Shown in pieces: positions 7,301 to 13,426 of a stretch of DNA of 13,426 nucleotides. Made by a program: the position numbers and the translations under genes. The stretch's first letter is position 1, and every line of letters starts with the position of its first letter. Source of the stretch: Candidatus Poribacteria bacterium (GTDB lineage: Bacteria; Poribacteria; WGA-4E; WGA-3G); assembly GCA_007571355.1 (NCBI GenBank), contig RKRO01000279.1, positions 1 through 13,426 of the forward strand, in the 5' to 3' direction. The notes beneath the pieces are model-generated. The model ran no database searches. It worked only from the letters and a program-made list of their open reading frames with translations, and had not been told where the DNA came from.

Positions 7301-7335
7301 ATTCCCCTGATAAGGGGGGGAGGGGGTTGTCTTCC
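7301..7335. repeat. G-rich inverted-repeat fragment, possible dispersed-repeat remnant
   Basis: The 215-base spacer between pth and the next gene holds no convincing gene. Within it CCCCT (7304-7308) and AGGGG (7313-7317) form a perfect 5-bp stem around GATA, followed by a tract of seven G, an A and five G (7314-7326). A second small inverted repeat, CGAGG-CA-CCTCG, lies just before it (7288-7299). The layout resembles dispersed C/G-run repeats that occur in many copies in some cyanobacterial and uncultured genomes, with one flank missing here. Only one copy is visible in this window, so the repeat call is inference. No U-run follows, so it does not look like an intrinsic terminator. Confidence 0.35.
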
Positions 7336-7404
7336 TAAAAGTGTGCATTTATTTTCGGATGTTACGATAAAAAACCTATAGCCTGAAATAAAAATAAAAA
7401 CGCA

Positions 7405-7425
7405 GCATGCAACAGCGGCGCATGC
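7405..7425 (+). promoter_or_regulatory. Short hairpin upstream of the bisphosphate nucleotidase
   Basis: Two copies of the palindromic hexamer GCATGC (7405-7410 and 7420-7425) are separated by nine bases and can pair as a 6-bp stem. The structure ends nine bases before the Shine-Dalgarno sequence at 7434. It might affect translation or mRNA stability, or be a binding site. It may also be chance. Confidence 0.3.
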
Positions 7426-7433
7426 GGATATAC

Positions 7434-7440
7434 GGAGAGG
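7434..7440 (+). promoter_or_regulatory. Ribosome binding site fixing a TTG start
   Basis: GGAGAGG ends four bases before TTG at 7445. No ATG or GTG in frame lies nearby; the first in-frame ATG is codon 37, inside the conserved fold. The site therefore supports TTG as the true start of the bisphosphate nucleotidase. Confidence 0.7.
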
Positions 7441-7444
7441 ACGC

Positions 7445-8440
7445 TTGAAATCTCAAACTGACCGAACTGAACCGCAAGATAATACAAGAAAACAAACCGC
7501 CATTGATGCTGTCCTCACAGCGATACAGCTCTGCGAAAAAGTACAAGCCGAGATGGTGTTAACAGATGCAATTCAAAAGCCCGACCAAAGCCCTGTAACC
7601 GTCGCTGACTTCGGGTCACAGGCATTGATATGTAAAGCGATCAACGAGGTTTTTCCGTACGACACGATCGTCGCCGAAGAGAGCGCACAAACACTGCAAG
7701 AGAACGCACCGCTCTTAGAACGCGTTGCAGACTATGTGAACCGTTTCTCTGAGGATACAGAGGCGACTACCGAAACGATCAGTGAATGGATCAATAACGG
7801 TAGTGGCGAAGTCGGACCCAGTTTCTGGACGCTTGACCCAATTGACGGCACTAAAGGTTTTCTACGGCATGACCAATATGCCATCGCTTTGGCTTACATT
7901 GTTGATGGGGTTGTTCAACTCGGTGTTCTCGGATGTCCGAATCTACCGTATCATCTTGACGCTACAGACGCTGAACGGGGGTGCCTCTTTGTCGCAATTC
8001 GCGGCGAAGGCACCCACCTTTATACCAAAACGGGTGAATTTTTAGAACAAGTATACATATCAGAAACGGTACATCGCTTTGCAGAGAGTGTCGAATCCAC
8101 GCATGGTGACAGTGAGGCACACGCCAACATTGCGAATGTACTTGGAATTACAGAGCCGCCTGTCCAGATGGACAGCCAAGCAAAATACGGTATCGTTTCG
8201 CGCGGCGAAGCCTCTCTTTATATCCGGCTCCCGAATCCAGCATACCCGGATTACCGAGAATGTATCTGGGACCACGCCGCGGGAATGATCGTGGTTGAGG
8301 AAGCAGGCGGCACAGTTACAGACGCGAACGGTGCCCCCCTTAATTTTTTGACAGGAAAACGGATGCATGAGAACCGCGGTATCGTCGCAACTAACGGAAA
8401 ACTCCATCAACACGTTTTGAAGGCATTATCTCATCGATAA
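7445..8440 (+). CDS. 3'(2'),5'-bisphosphate nucleotidase, HAL2/SAL1-like (inositol monophosphatase superfamily)
   Basis: Mg-dependent, typically lithium-sensitive phosphatase that converts 3'-phosphoadenosine 5'-phosphate to AMP and so clears the by-product of sulfate activation and sulfotransferases. It has 331 residues with a TTG start. Motifs: SPVTVADFGSQA at 49-60 with D55 (HAL2-type form), VAEES with E78-E79, DPIDGTKGF at 131-139 with metal ligands D131 and D134, the HAL2-typical RHDQYAIALA, WDHAAG with D276, and EEAGGTVTD. Length and motif spelling are closer to eukaryotic HAL2/SAL1 and their bacterial relatives than to short E. coli CysQ. The downstream dehydrogenase gene begins 14 bases after the stop, and its Shine-Dalgarno overlaps this stop codon. 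Inositol-1-phosphate or fructose-1,6-bisphosphate as substrate is less likely. Confidence 0.88.
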   Translation: MKSQTDRTEPQDNTRKQTAIDAVLTAIQLCEKVQAEMVLTDAIQKPDQSPVTVADFGSQALICKAINEVFPYDTIVAEESAQTLQENAPLLERVADYVNRFSEDTEATTETISEWINNGSGEVGPSFWTLDPIDGTKGFLRHDQYAIALAYIVDGVVQLGVLGCPNLPYHLDATDAERGCLFVAIRGEGTHLYTKTGEFLEQVYISETVHRFAESVESTHGDSEAHANIANVLGITEPPVQMDSQAKYGIVSRGEASLYIRLPNPAYPDYRECIWDHAAGMIVVEEAGGTVTDANGAPLNFLTGKRMHENRGIVATNGKLHQHVLKALSHR

Positions 8441-8454
8441 GGAGTCAAAAAAAT

Positions 8455-9420
8455 ATGAAAGCCGGGCAAATCGTTGCACCTCGACAGATCGAAATTATCG
8501 ACATAGAACAACCGAATCTTGCCGACTATCCCGACGGCACGGTGATGATAAAAACCGTCCATAGTGCCATCTGCGGTAGTGATATGCCGTCCTTTGTTCT
8601 TGAACACCCCGCAGAAAACTATCCGCTGGGACCAGGACTTTCTATTCATGAGGCTATCGGTGTTGTCACCGACAGCAAGTCGGACAAATTCAAAGCAGGT
8701 GACGAAGTACTCGCGCTGCCACGCCACATCGGTGGACTTTCAGAATACTTCCTATCGCATGAAAGCGTCACATTGCCGTTGACGGATTATCCGCGAAAAG
8801 ACTGTATCCTGATGTCCCAACCACTCGGCACTGTGGTTTGGGCGTGTCGGAAGCTGCCGAACCTCCTCAACCTTGATACCGTCGTTATCGGGCAGGGACC
8901 CATGGGACTGCTCATTACACACATGCTGAGCAACCTTGGCGCAAGGACGGTAATCACGACAGACGTTGTTGACTTCCGACTCGCAGTTTCCAAGAAGATG
9001 CGCGCCACACACACGATTAACGCCGCTAAAGAAAACCCAGTCGCTACAGTCAAAGAGATTACAGAGGGCAGAATGGCAGATCTGGTTGTTGAGGTCGTCG
9101 GACACCAAACAGAGACTATCAATCAATGTCTCGAATTGCTAAAACGTGAAGGGACACTTCTCGCCTTCGGGGTGCCTGACGATCACATCTACGATTTCCA
9201 TTTCGCGGATTTCTTCAGGAAAAATCTCCGGTTCATCGGCTCCGTCGGACCGGACGCACCGAACGACTTCCCACTGGCGATGGATATGATTTCGCAAGGA
9301 CGCTTCGATGTTTCGCCGATTATTACGCATCATCTACCTTTTACAGAGGCACAACTCGGCTTTGAAATGGCACTAAACAAGAAAGACGAGGCGATTAAGA
9401 TTGTTTTTGACTATGAATAG
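8455..9420 (+). CDS. Zinc-type MDR dehydrogenase (threonine/alcohol dehydrogenase family)
   Basis: Medium-chain dehydrogenase/reductase of 321 residues. The catalytic GroES-like half has AICGSD with zinc ligand C40 and SIHEAIG with H65 and E66. The cofactor half has the Rossmann loop VIGQGPMGLL (G145, G147, G150) followed by TTDVVDFR, where an acidic residue after the second strand favours NAD(H). The four-cysteine structural-zinc lobe of classical alcohol dehydrogenases is missing, which explains the short length. The usual glutamate of the EPL motif is a glutamine (S120-Q121-P122-L123). The start at 8455 has a TAAGGAG element 10 bases upstream that overlaps the previous stop. The substrate is unknown; sugar-alcohol, threonine or secondary-alcohol oxidation are typical of the family. 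Confidence 0.85.
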   Translation: MKAGQIVAPRQIEIIDIEQPNLADYPDGTVMIKTVHSAICGSDMPSFVLEHPAENYPLGPGLSIHEAIGVVTDSKSDKFKAGDEVLALPRHIGGLSEYFLSHESVTLPLTDYPRKDCILMSQPLGTVVWACRKLPNLLNLDTVVIGQGPMGLLITHMLSNLGARTVITTDVVDFRLAVSKKMRATHTINAAKENPVATVKEITEGRMADLVVEVVGHQTETINQCLELLKREGTLLAFGVPDDHIYDFHFADFFRKNLRFIGSVGPDAPNDFPLAMDMISQGRFDVSPIITHHLPFTEAQLGFEMALNKKDEAIKIVFDYE

Positions 9421-9555
9421 CAATAAGTAGACCTTGTAAAGAAACCTTTACTCTGGATGTGTTCAAGTTTGCCCTGGTATGAAAAGCCCTTTGGCGCGGT
9501 TTATCAGCACATCTACGATTCTACTACGGTGAGAGATTTGAAATTCTCTCTGCTC

Positions 9556-10758
9556 TCATCCAATATTGCTTATCTCAATCAGGCGGTCATCCAGAGACCA
9601 GTCTGGACGTGGTAAATCGCCGAACAACGGCCGGAAATATCCTGCCCCTGCTGGCGACATCTGATACCGTTCGGCATCGTAGAACCGCAGGTCCAGACTT
9701 CTTCGGATAACATGGCCGGATGCATCCCGCTTTAAGACTTGTTCTAACGGCAACAGCGTCGGTTCAATCCCGCCCTCTGTCCGCGTAATAGTTGCAACAC
9801 CGTTGAACATCCCGTCTGAGAGGGCTTGCACCGCCATCGCCCCAGCCTTCATAGCGATATCTCTATCCAAGGGGATCGGGCTACCGCACCTCTGGAGATA
9901 ACCGAGTATCAATGCCCGGAACGCAGAACTTGAAATCTCAGGAAGCAGCTTTTTCATCGTCTCAACGATAATTTCTGAACACCCTCCCGGTTTCGTATGC
10001 CCAAAAGCATCAAGTTCCGCTTGTGAAGTAATCATCAGTTCCCCAGCATCATTCCGAATCCCTTCTGACACAACAACGATGACGTTCCCTTGTGCTCTGT
10101 GTTTTTCACGAATCGCTTCCGCCAATCTCTCCGGTTGATATGGAACCTCTGGCACGACGATAAGATCCGCTTGCCCATAAGCGGCGGATAAGGTCAACCA
10201 ACCCGCGTCTCTTCCCATTGCTTCAACAACAATCACACGATCGTGGGAGTAGGTCGTTGTCCGCAGGTCTCGGACGTAATTGATGACCCTGTTTGCAGAT
10301 GATGGGAAACCAGGACAGAAATAGTTCACCATTTTAGAGTAGTCAACGGCATCGCCTTCTGGTGGATTGACACCAACATCGTTATCAATGGTTTTCGTCA
10401 CGAATGTGGTTGTAAATTGATCAGACAGCGCGGTGCCAACCGTTAAGGTATCATCGCCCCCAATCGGAATGAGACCACTAATGTGGAGCTTTTTAAGATT
10501 GTCTACTGCCTCATCTAACTTATTATCTTTAATCAGGTTCGTGCGAGAACTCTTTAGTAGCGTCCCTCCTCTGTTTTCGTCAATCAGGTCGGGTGTCAAC
10601 GTAAAGTAGTGTCCGCCTTTCAAAACCCCGCGCCACCCTTCCATGAATCCGACCAGTTCAAAACCGAGCTCCTCCGCTTTCAATGCGATACCTTTAAGGG
10701 TGGCGTTAAGCGCACTCGTATCACCACCACCTGTTAAAACACCAATCTTTTTTTTCAT
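9556..10758 (-). CDS. pfp: 6-phosphofructokinase, probable pyrophosphate-dependent type
   Basis: PFK-family enzyme of 400 residues that phosphorylates fructose 6-phosphate at C1. Motifs: TGGGDTSALNA at 9-19 (the usual form is GGDxPGxN), IGGDDT at 99-104, KTIDND at 122-127 with catalytic base D125, MGRDAGW at 181-187 binding the substrate, then VPEVP and SEGI. Asp after GGD (D103) and Lys before TIDND (K122) correspond to E. coli G104 and G124; this D/K pair is the known mark of pyrophosphate-using enzymes, which work reversibly. Phosphoryl donor is therefore inferred as PPi. The ATG at 10758 has AAAGGAG six bases upstream. It is last in the leftward operon, 30 bases after the thiamine-diphosphate enzyme. 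The N-terminal loop variant T-S-A is unusual and lies near the donor site. An ATP-using exception remains possible. Confidence 0.88.
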   Translation of the reverse strand: MKKKIGVLTGGGDTSALNATLKGIALKAEELGFELVGFMEGWRGVLKGGHYFTLTPDLIDENRGGTLLKSSRTNLIKDNKLDEAVDNLKKLHISGLIPIGGDDTLTVGTALSDQFTTTFVTKTIDNDVGVNPPEGDAVDYSKMVNYFCPGFPSSANRVINYVRDLRTTTYSHDRVIVVEAMGRDAGWLTLSAAYGQADLIVVPEVPYQPERLAEAIREKHRAQGNVIVVVSEGIRNDAGELMITSQAELDAFGHTKPGGCSEIIVETMKKLLPEISSSAFRALILGYLQRCGSPIPLDRDIAMKAGAMAVQALSDGMFNGVATITRTEGGIEPTLLPLEQVLKRDASGHVIRRSLDLRFYDAERYQMSPAGAGYFRPLFGDLPRPDWSLDDRLIEISNIG

Positions 10759-10788
10759 ATAAAGCTCCTTTATGGTATAAGATAATAA

Positions 10789-12348
10789 CTACTTAACGAC
10801 TTCAAGGAGAACCGGTTTATCCAAGGCGAGTGCCTTTTCAAACATCGGTTTAAAGTCGTTTGGGGCCTCAACGCGTAACCCAACTGCACCAAACGACTCA
10901 GCGAATTGCACAAAGTCTGGATTCACCAATTCGACACCCATGCGCTGACCGAACCGCCGCCGCTGCCCCCGTTCAATTGAGGTGTATTGGTTATCGTTCA
11001 TTACAAGCGTCACAACGGGTAGATTGTACATGACTGCCGTTGCAAGATCCGGACACGTCATTAAGAACCCGCCATCACCGCTCAGCGCGACAACTTTCCG
11101 CTCTGGATAAGCCACCTGCGCGCCGATAGCACCCGTCAATCCGATGCCCATTGCCACAGAGACACCGGAGAAGATATAAGTACCCGGGTGATAACAAGGG
11201 AAATGTGGCAGGGCACCATAGCCGGTGATGTTAACGTCAACCGACAAGATGGCATCACGGGGCATTACATCGCGCATCTCCTTGAGGATGCGAGGGCGTT
11301 CAACCGCCAAAAATTGGCGGCGTAATTCTTGTAACCCTTCACCCCAACCCCCCGTCTGTTTCTCATCGCTCAGTGCAGCGTTCAACTGGCGTAAAACCAA
11401 TTTCGGATTCGCACCGATGCCGACAGTGGCGGGATATTCCTTGTGAATTTCGCCGGGATCGGCTTCAATATGTAGAAGGGGTTGCGGAATCTTGAGGCTC
11501 CAGTTGCCGGTATCACGGTAGTTAAATCGGGTGCCAACGGCAACGATTAGGTCGGAGGCGTTCATCGCTGCTTGAGCAACGCCGTCTCGGAAGATGCCGA
11601 TGGAATGTGGCGAGTCTTCCGGCACCGAACCTTTTCCAAAACCTGTCATCGCGATGGGTGCGTCCAGTAGCTGCGCGAATGCAAGTATTTCCGCAGTCGC
11701 GCGCGTGTGGTTGATACCGCCGCCCGCGATAATCAGTGGACGCTCTGCTTTCCTGAGCAGTGCTATCGCAGCATCAATATTTTGGGGCGCTGCAGTTGTC
11801 TGGATACCATTATTCATGGATGGGATAGGCAGATTGGCTTCTGCATCCAGGGCATCTTTCGCCAGTTCCATCAGCACAGGGCCAGGTCTTCCTGAGCGTA
11901 ACGCACTAAAACTTCTATTGACTGCGCCCGGAATCTGATCGACGCGATGCACAATCTCCAGATGTTTCGTCATCGGCGTGAAGGCAGCTCGCTGATCCAG
12001 CCCGTGGAAACTTTTCTTTGGGTCTCGCGACGCTAAGTAAGATGGGTTCTGTCCGGTAATCCAAAGCACCGGTGACGAGGCAGTGTTCGCCTCACCGATG
12101 CCGATAGAAGCATTGTTTGAACCCGGCCCCGGCACAGTCATACAAACACCGACATCGCCTGTCACACGGGCGTAGCCATCTGCCATAAACGCTGTACCGC
12201 CTTCGTGTCGTGTGACATAGTGCTGGATACTGTCTTGATTGTTATAGAGTGCCTCGTAAACAGTATCTAAATGATTGCCCGGCAAACCGAAAATATCTTT
12301 AATACCTTGTGCTTTTAAGCATTCAACAAAAATATCGCCACCAGTCAT
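10789..12348 (-). CDS. Thiamine-diphosphate-dependent enzyme, acetolactate-synthase large-subunit family
   Basis: ThDP enzyme of 519 residues with the standard three domains: N-terminal pyrimidine-binding (about 1-165, FGLPGN at 20-25 and RHEGGTAFMADGYAR with the cofactor-activating E49), a central Rossmann-like domain (about 185-315, with PLIIAGGG) and a C-terminal pyrophosphate-binding domain (about 350-519) holding GDGGFLM with D425 and the metal ligand N451 in MNDNQYTS. The length is below the 550-600 usual for true acetolactate synthase, and no regulatory subunit or ilvC is adjacent. It may therefore be a catabolic acetolactate synthase, a 2-oxoacid decarboxylase or another IlvB-like enzyme; the reaction cannot be settled from sequence alone. 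The start at 12348 has AAAGGAG five bases upstream. It sits 27 bases after the TPR gene and 30 before the phosphofructokinase gene, so co-transcription is likely. Confidence 0.85.
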   Translation of the reverse strand: MTGGDIFVECLKAQGIKDIFGLPGNHLDTVYEALYNNQDSIQHYVTRHEGGTAFMADGYARVTGDVGVCMTVPGPGSNNASIGIGEANTASSPVLWITGQNPSYLASRDPKKSFHGLDQRAAFTPMTKHLEIVHRVDQIPGAVNRSFSALRSGRPGPVLMELAKDALDAEANLPIPSMNNGIQTTAAPQNIDAAIALLRKAERPLIIAGGGINHTRATAEILAFAQLLDAPIAMTGFGKGSVPEDSPHSIGIFRDGVAQAAMNASDLIVAVGTRFNYRDTGNWSLKIPQPLLHIEADPGEIHKEYPATVGIGANPKLVLRQLNAALSDEKQTGGWGEGLQELRRQFLAVERPRILKEMRDVMPRDAILSVDVNITGYGALPHFPCYHPGTYIFSGVSVAMGIGLTGAIGAQVAYPERKVVALSGDGGFLMTCPDLATAVMYNLPVVTLVMNDNQYTSIERGQRRRFGQRMGVELVNPDFVQFAESFGAVGLRVEAPNDFKPMFEKALALDKPVLLEVVK

Positions 12349-12375
12349 AGTTGCTCCTTTCCGATAGCCTTGTAC

Positions 12376-13426
12376 CTACTCAGGCTGAGCGGCTGCGTCA
12401 AGTGCCTTTGCCTTCTGAAAGTCAGCCTCTGCCGCTTCCTGTTGGCCGAGTTTCTCCTTCACATACCCTCGATTCCGACGCGCCTTGACGTGCTTCGGAT
12501 TTAACTGAATCGCTTTATCCAGATCGGTAACCGCCGCTTGATAGTGTTTCTCTGCTTCCTGTGAATTTCCGCGATCAGACTCTGCCTGACCTAAGCGGTA
12601 TTTCGCAAGCCCGCGATTGTTGTAAGCGGCAGTATACTTTGGGTTCAGTCGGATAGCTTCGGTACAATCGGCAATTGCCCCGCGCAAGTGATATTTTGCT
12701 TTTTTTGGATTCTTCCGGCGCAACTCACATTGCCCCAGATCATTCTGCGAAATTGCCCGATTGCTGTAGACAGGCGCGTATCCTGGATTTAACCGGATAG
12801 CCTTATCAAAACTGACCATTGCGGCTTCGTACGCGCGCCCGTCATTTTTTCCGCGTCCGTCTTCATAGTAATCCTTTGCCAAATCTCCGTTTTTCCGCGT
12901 TGCCTCTTCAAAATCGGCTTTTGCGGCATCCTTTTCGCCGAGTGCTTCCTTTGCCAACCCGCGATCGAGGTAGTTTATTGCTGTCTCTGGATTGAGTCGG
13001 ATGGCGGCATCGAAATCTGCGATTGCCTTGTCGTAGTCACCGAGGGCAGCCTTTGCAGCCCCGCGCGTATGGTAGGCAGCACTGCTACTCTCATCTGCTG
13101 AGGCCAATTGGATGGCGGCATCACTGTCAACGACCGCGCTTTGATAGTACCATTCGGCTTCTGCGCTGTGCTCTGGTTTCGTTACAATTTGCCCAAGGAG
13201 ATATTTCGCCCATCCGCAGGCATTATAGGCTGAGGCATGTTTTGGTTGCAACTTGATGAGGTGCGTAAAGTCGGCGATCGCGGCGTGATAGTGTTTTCGG
13301 GCTTCTACTATATCCCCGTGCTCGACGCTGGATTTGCCCTGTCGCATCTTTGCATTTGCGCGGGCGTAAGCTGCCTTCGGGCTATGTAGCCATCGAATGG
13401 GGACCCAAAATAGCCGTGCTAATATC
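12376..13426 (-). CDS. Tetratricopeptide-repeat protein, N-terminus beyond window
   Basis: TPR protein; the frame is open to the right edge of the window, so the start is not seen. A methionine at 13347 exists, but the 26 codons upstream contain no stop and carry TPR-like residues (SPKAAYARANAK), so the gene almost surely continues. In all 349 residues are visible. There are about eight repeats of two sizes: normal ones of 34 residues and extended ones of about 48 that carry an extra 14-residue charged helix between helix A and helix B. Each repeat has the consensus A-Y-x-x-R-G-x-A-K and ends in I-x-L-N-P. A short hydrophobic stretch (LFWVPIRWL) lies at the extreme visible N-terminus and may belong to another domain. 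TPRs form protein-binding scaffolds; the partner is unknown. First visible gene of the leftward operon. Confidence 0.85.
   Translation of the reverse strand, partial: ILARLFWVPIRWLHSPKAAYARANAKMRQGKSSVEHGDIVEARKHYHAAIADFTHLIKLQPKHASAYNACGWAKYLLGQIVTKPEHSAEAEWYYQSAVVDSDAAIQLASADESSSAAYHTRGAAKAALGDYDKAIADFDAAIRLNPETAINYLDRGLAKEALGEKDAAKADFEEATRKNGDLAKDYYEDGRGKNDGRAYEAAMVSFDKAIRLNPGYAPVYSNRAISQNDLGQCELRRKNPKKAKYHLRGAIADCTEAIRLNPKYTAAYNNRGLAKYRLGQAESDRGNSQEAEKHYQAAVTDLDKAIQLNPKHVKARRNRGYVKEKLGQQEAAEADFQKAKALDAAAQPE

Noticed and set aside
7267..7311. Fourteen-codon ORF (starts METHYIEARH) in the pth downstream spacer
   Set aside because: Very short, no ribosome binding site, and it lies over the inverted repeats. 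Treated as chance or repeat remnant.
7314..7326. G-quadruplex in the G-rich tract
   Set aside because: Only about three separable runs of three G are present in the tract; a fourth run needed for a standard quadruplex is missing.
8060..9126. Long antisense reading frames opposite the bisphosphate nucleotidase and dehydrogenase genes
   Set aside because: They have no recognisable domains and no ribosome binding sites, and the sense strand encodes clear enzyme families with all key motifs.
9436..9451. Hairpin GTAAAG-AAAC-CTTTAC after the dehydrogenase gene as a terminator
   Set aside because: The stem is A/T-rich and only six base pairs, and no T-run follows.
9531..9550. Hairpin GAGAGA/TCTCTC between the convergent genes as a bidirectional terminator
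   Set aside because: Six base pairs with an eight-base loop and no T-run on either strand. It may add to termination but cannot be supported as a terminator.
12376..13347. Methionine at 13347 as the real start of the TPR protein
   Set aside because: The frame stays open to the window edge and the upstream codons encode the beginning of another TPR, so this methionine is internal.

Overview
The window is bacterial chromosomal DNA carrying ten complete protein genes, two genes cut by the window edges, and one tRNA. Most genes recognised are core metabolism, translation or cell-envelope functions. I found no phage, insertion sequence, CRISPR array or toxin pair. The mix of an ispE / tRNA-Gln / rplY / pth housekeeping block, a GerMN protein, a LolA-like lipoprotein, an ADP-ribosylglycohydrolase, a HAL2-type phosphatase, a threonine-dehydrogenase-like MDR enzyme and a long tetratricopeptide protein fits an uncultured, probably diderm phylum. 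Candidatus Poribacteria is my best guess. It rests on general impression, not on a search.

Plus strand, 1-7229: one tightly packed transcription unit. It runs argD (5' end missing), a LolA-like lipoprotein, ispE, tRNA-Gln(UUG), rplY, a secreted N-acetylmuramoyl-L-alanine amidase, an ADP-ribosylglycohydrolase, a membrane-anchored GerMN protein and pth. Gaps between coding regions are about 1 to 30 bases, apart from the tRNA and its 80-base downstream spacer. The tRNA begins on the base after the ispE stop codon. A textbook sigma-70 promoter (exact TTGACA, 17-base spacer, exact TATAAT) lies inside ispE and could drive the tRNA and the genes after it. None of the start codons in this unit has a well-placed Shine-Dalgarno sequence.

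Spacer 7230-7444: no gene. It holds short inverted repeats, a G-rich tract that looks like a fragment of a dispersed repeat, and a hairpin just before the next ribosome binding site.

Plus strand, 7445-9420: a HAL2/CysQ-type 3'(2'),5'-bisphosphate nucleotidase with a TTG start, then a zinc-type MDR dehydrogenase. The pair is probably co-transcribed. A 135-base convergent spacer follows.

Minus strand, 13426 down to 9556: a second operon reading leftwards. It holds a TPR protein (N-terminus beyond the window), a thiamine-diphosphate enzyme of the acetolactate-synthase family and a 6-phosphofructokinase with the residues of the pyrophosphate-dependent type. The last two have strong AAAGGAG ribosome binding sites.

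The most interesting observations are the consensus promoter buried in ispE, the ispE stop / tRNA abutment, the altered ispE-tRNA-rplY-pth cassette (no prs; three genes between rplY and pth, one a putative ADP-ribose hydrolase), a substitution at a conserved Pth catalytic-site position, and the two styles of translation start. I do not see convincing evidence of a wholly new multi-gene system.
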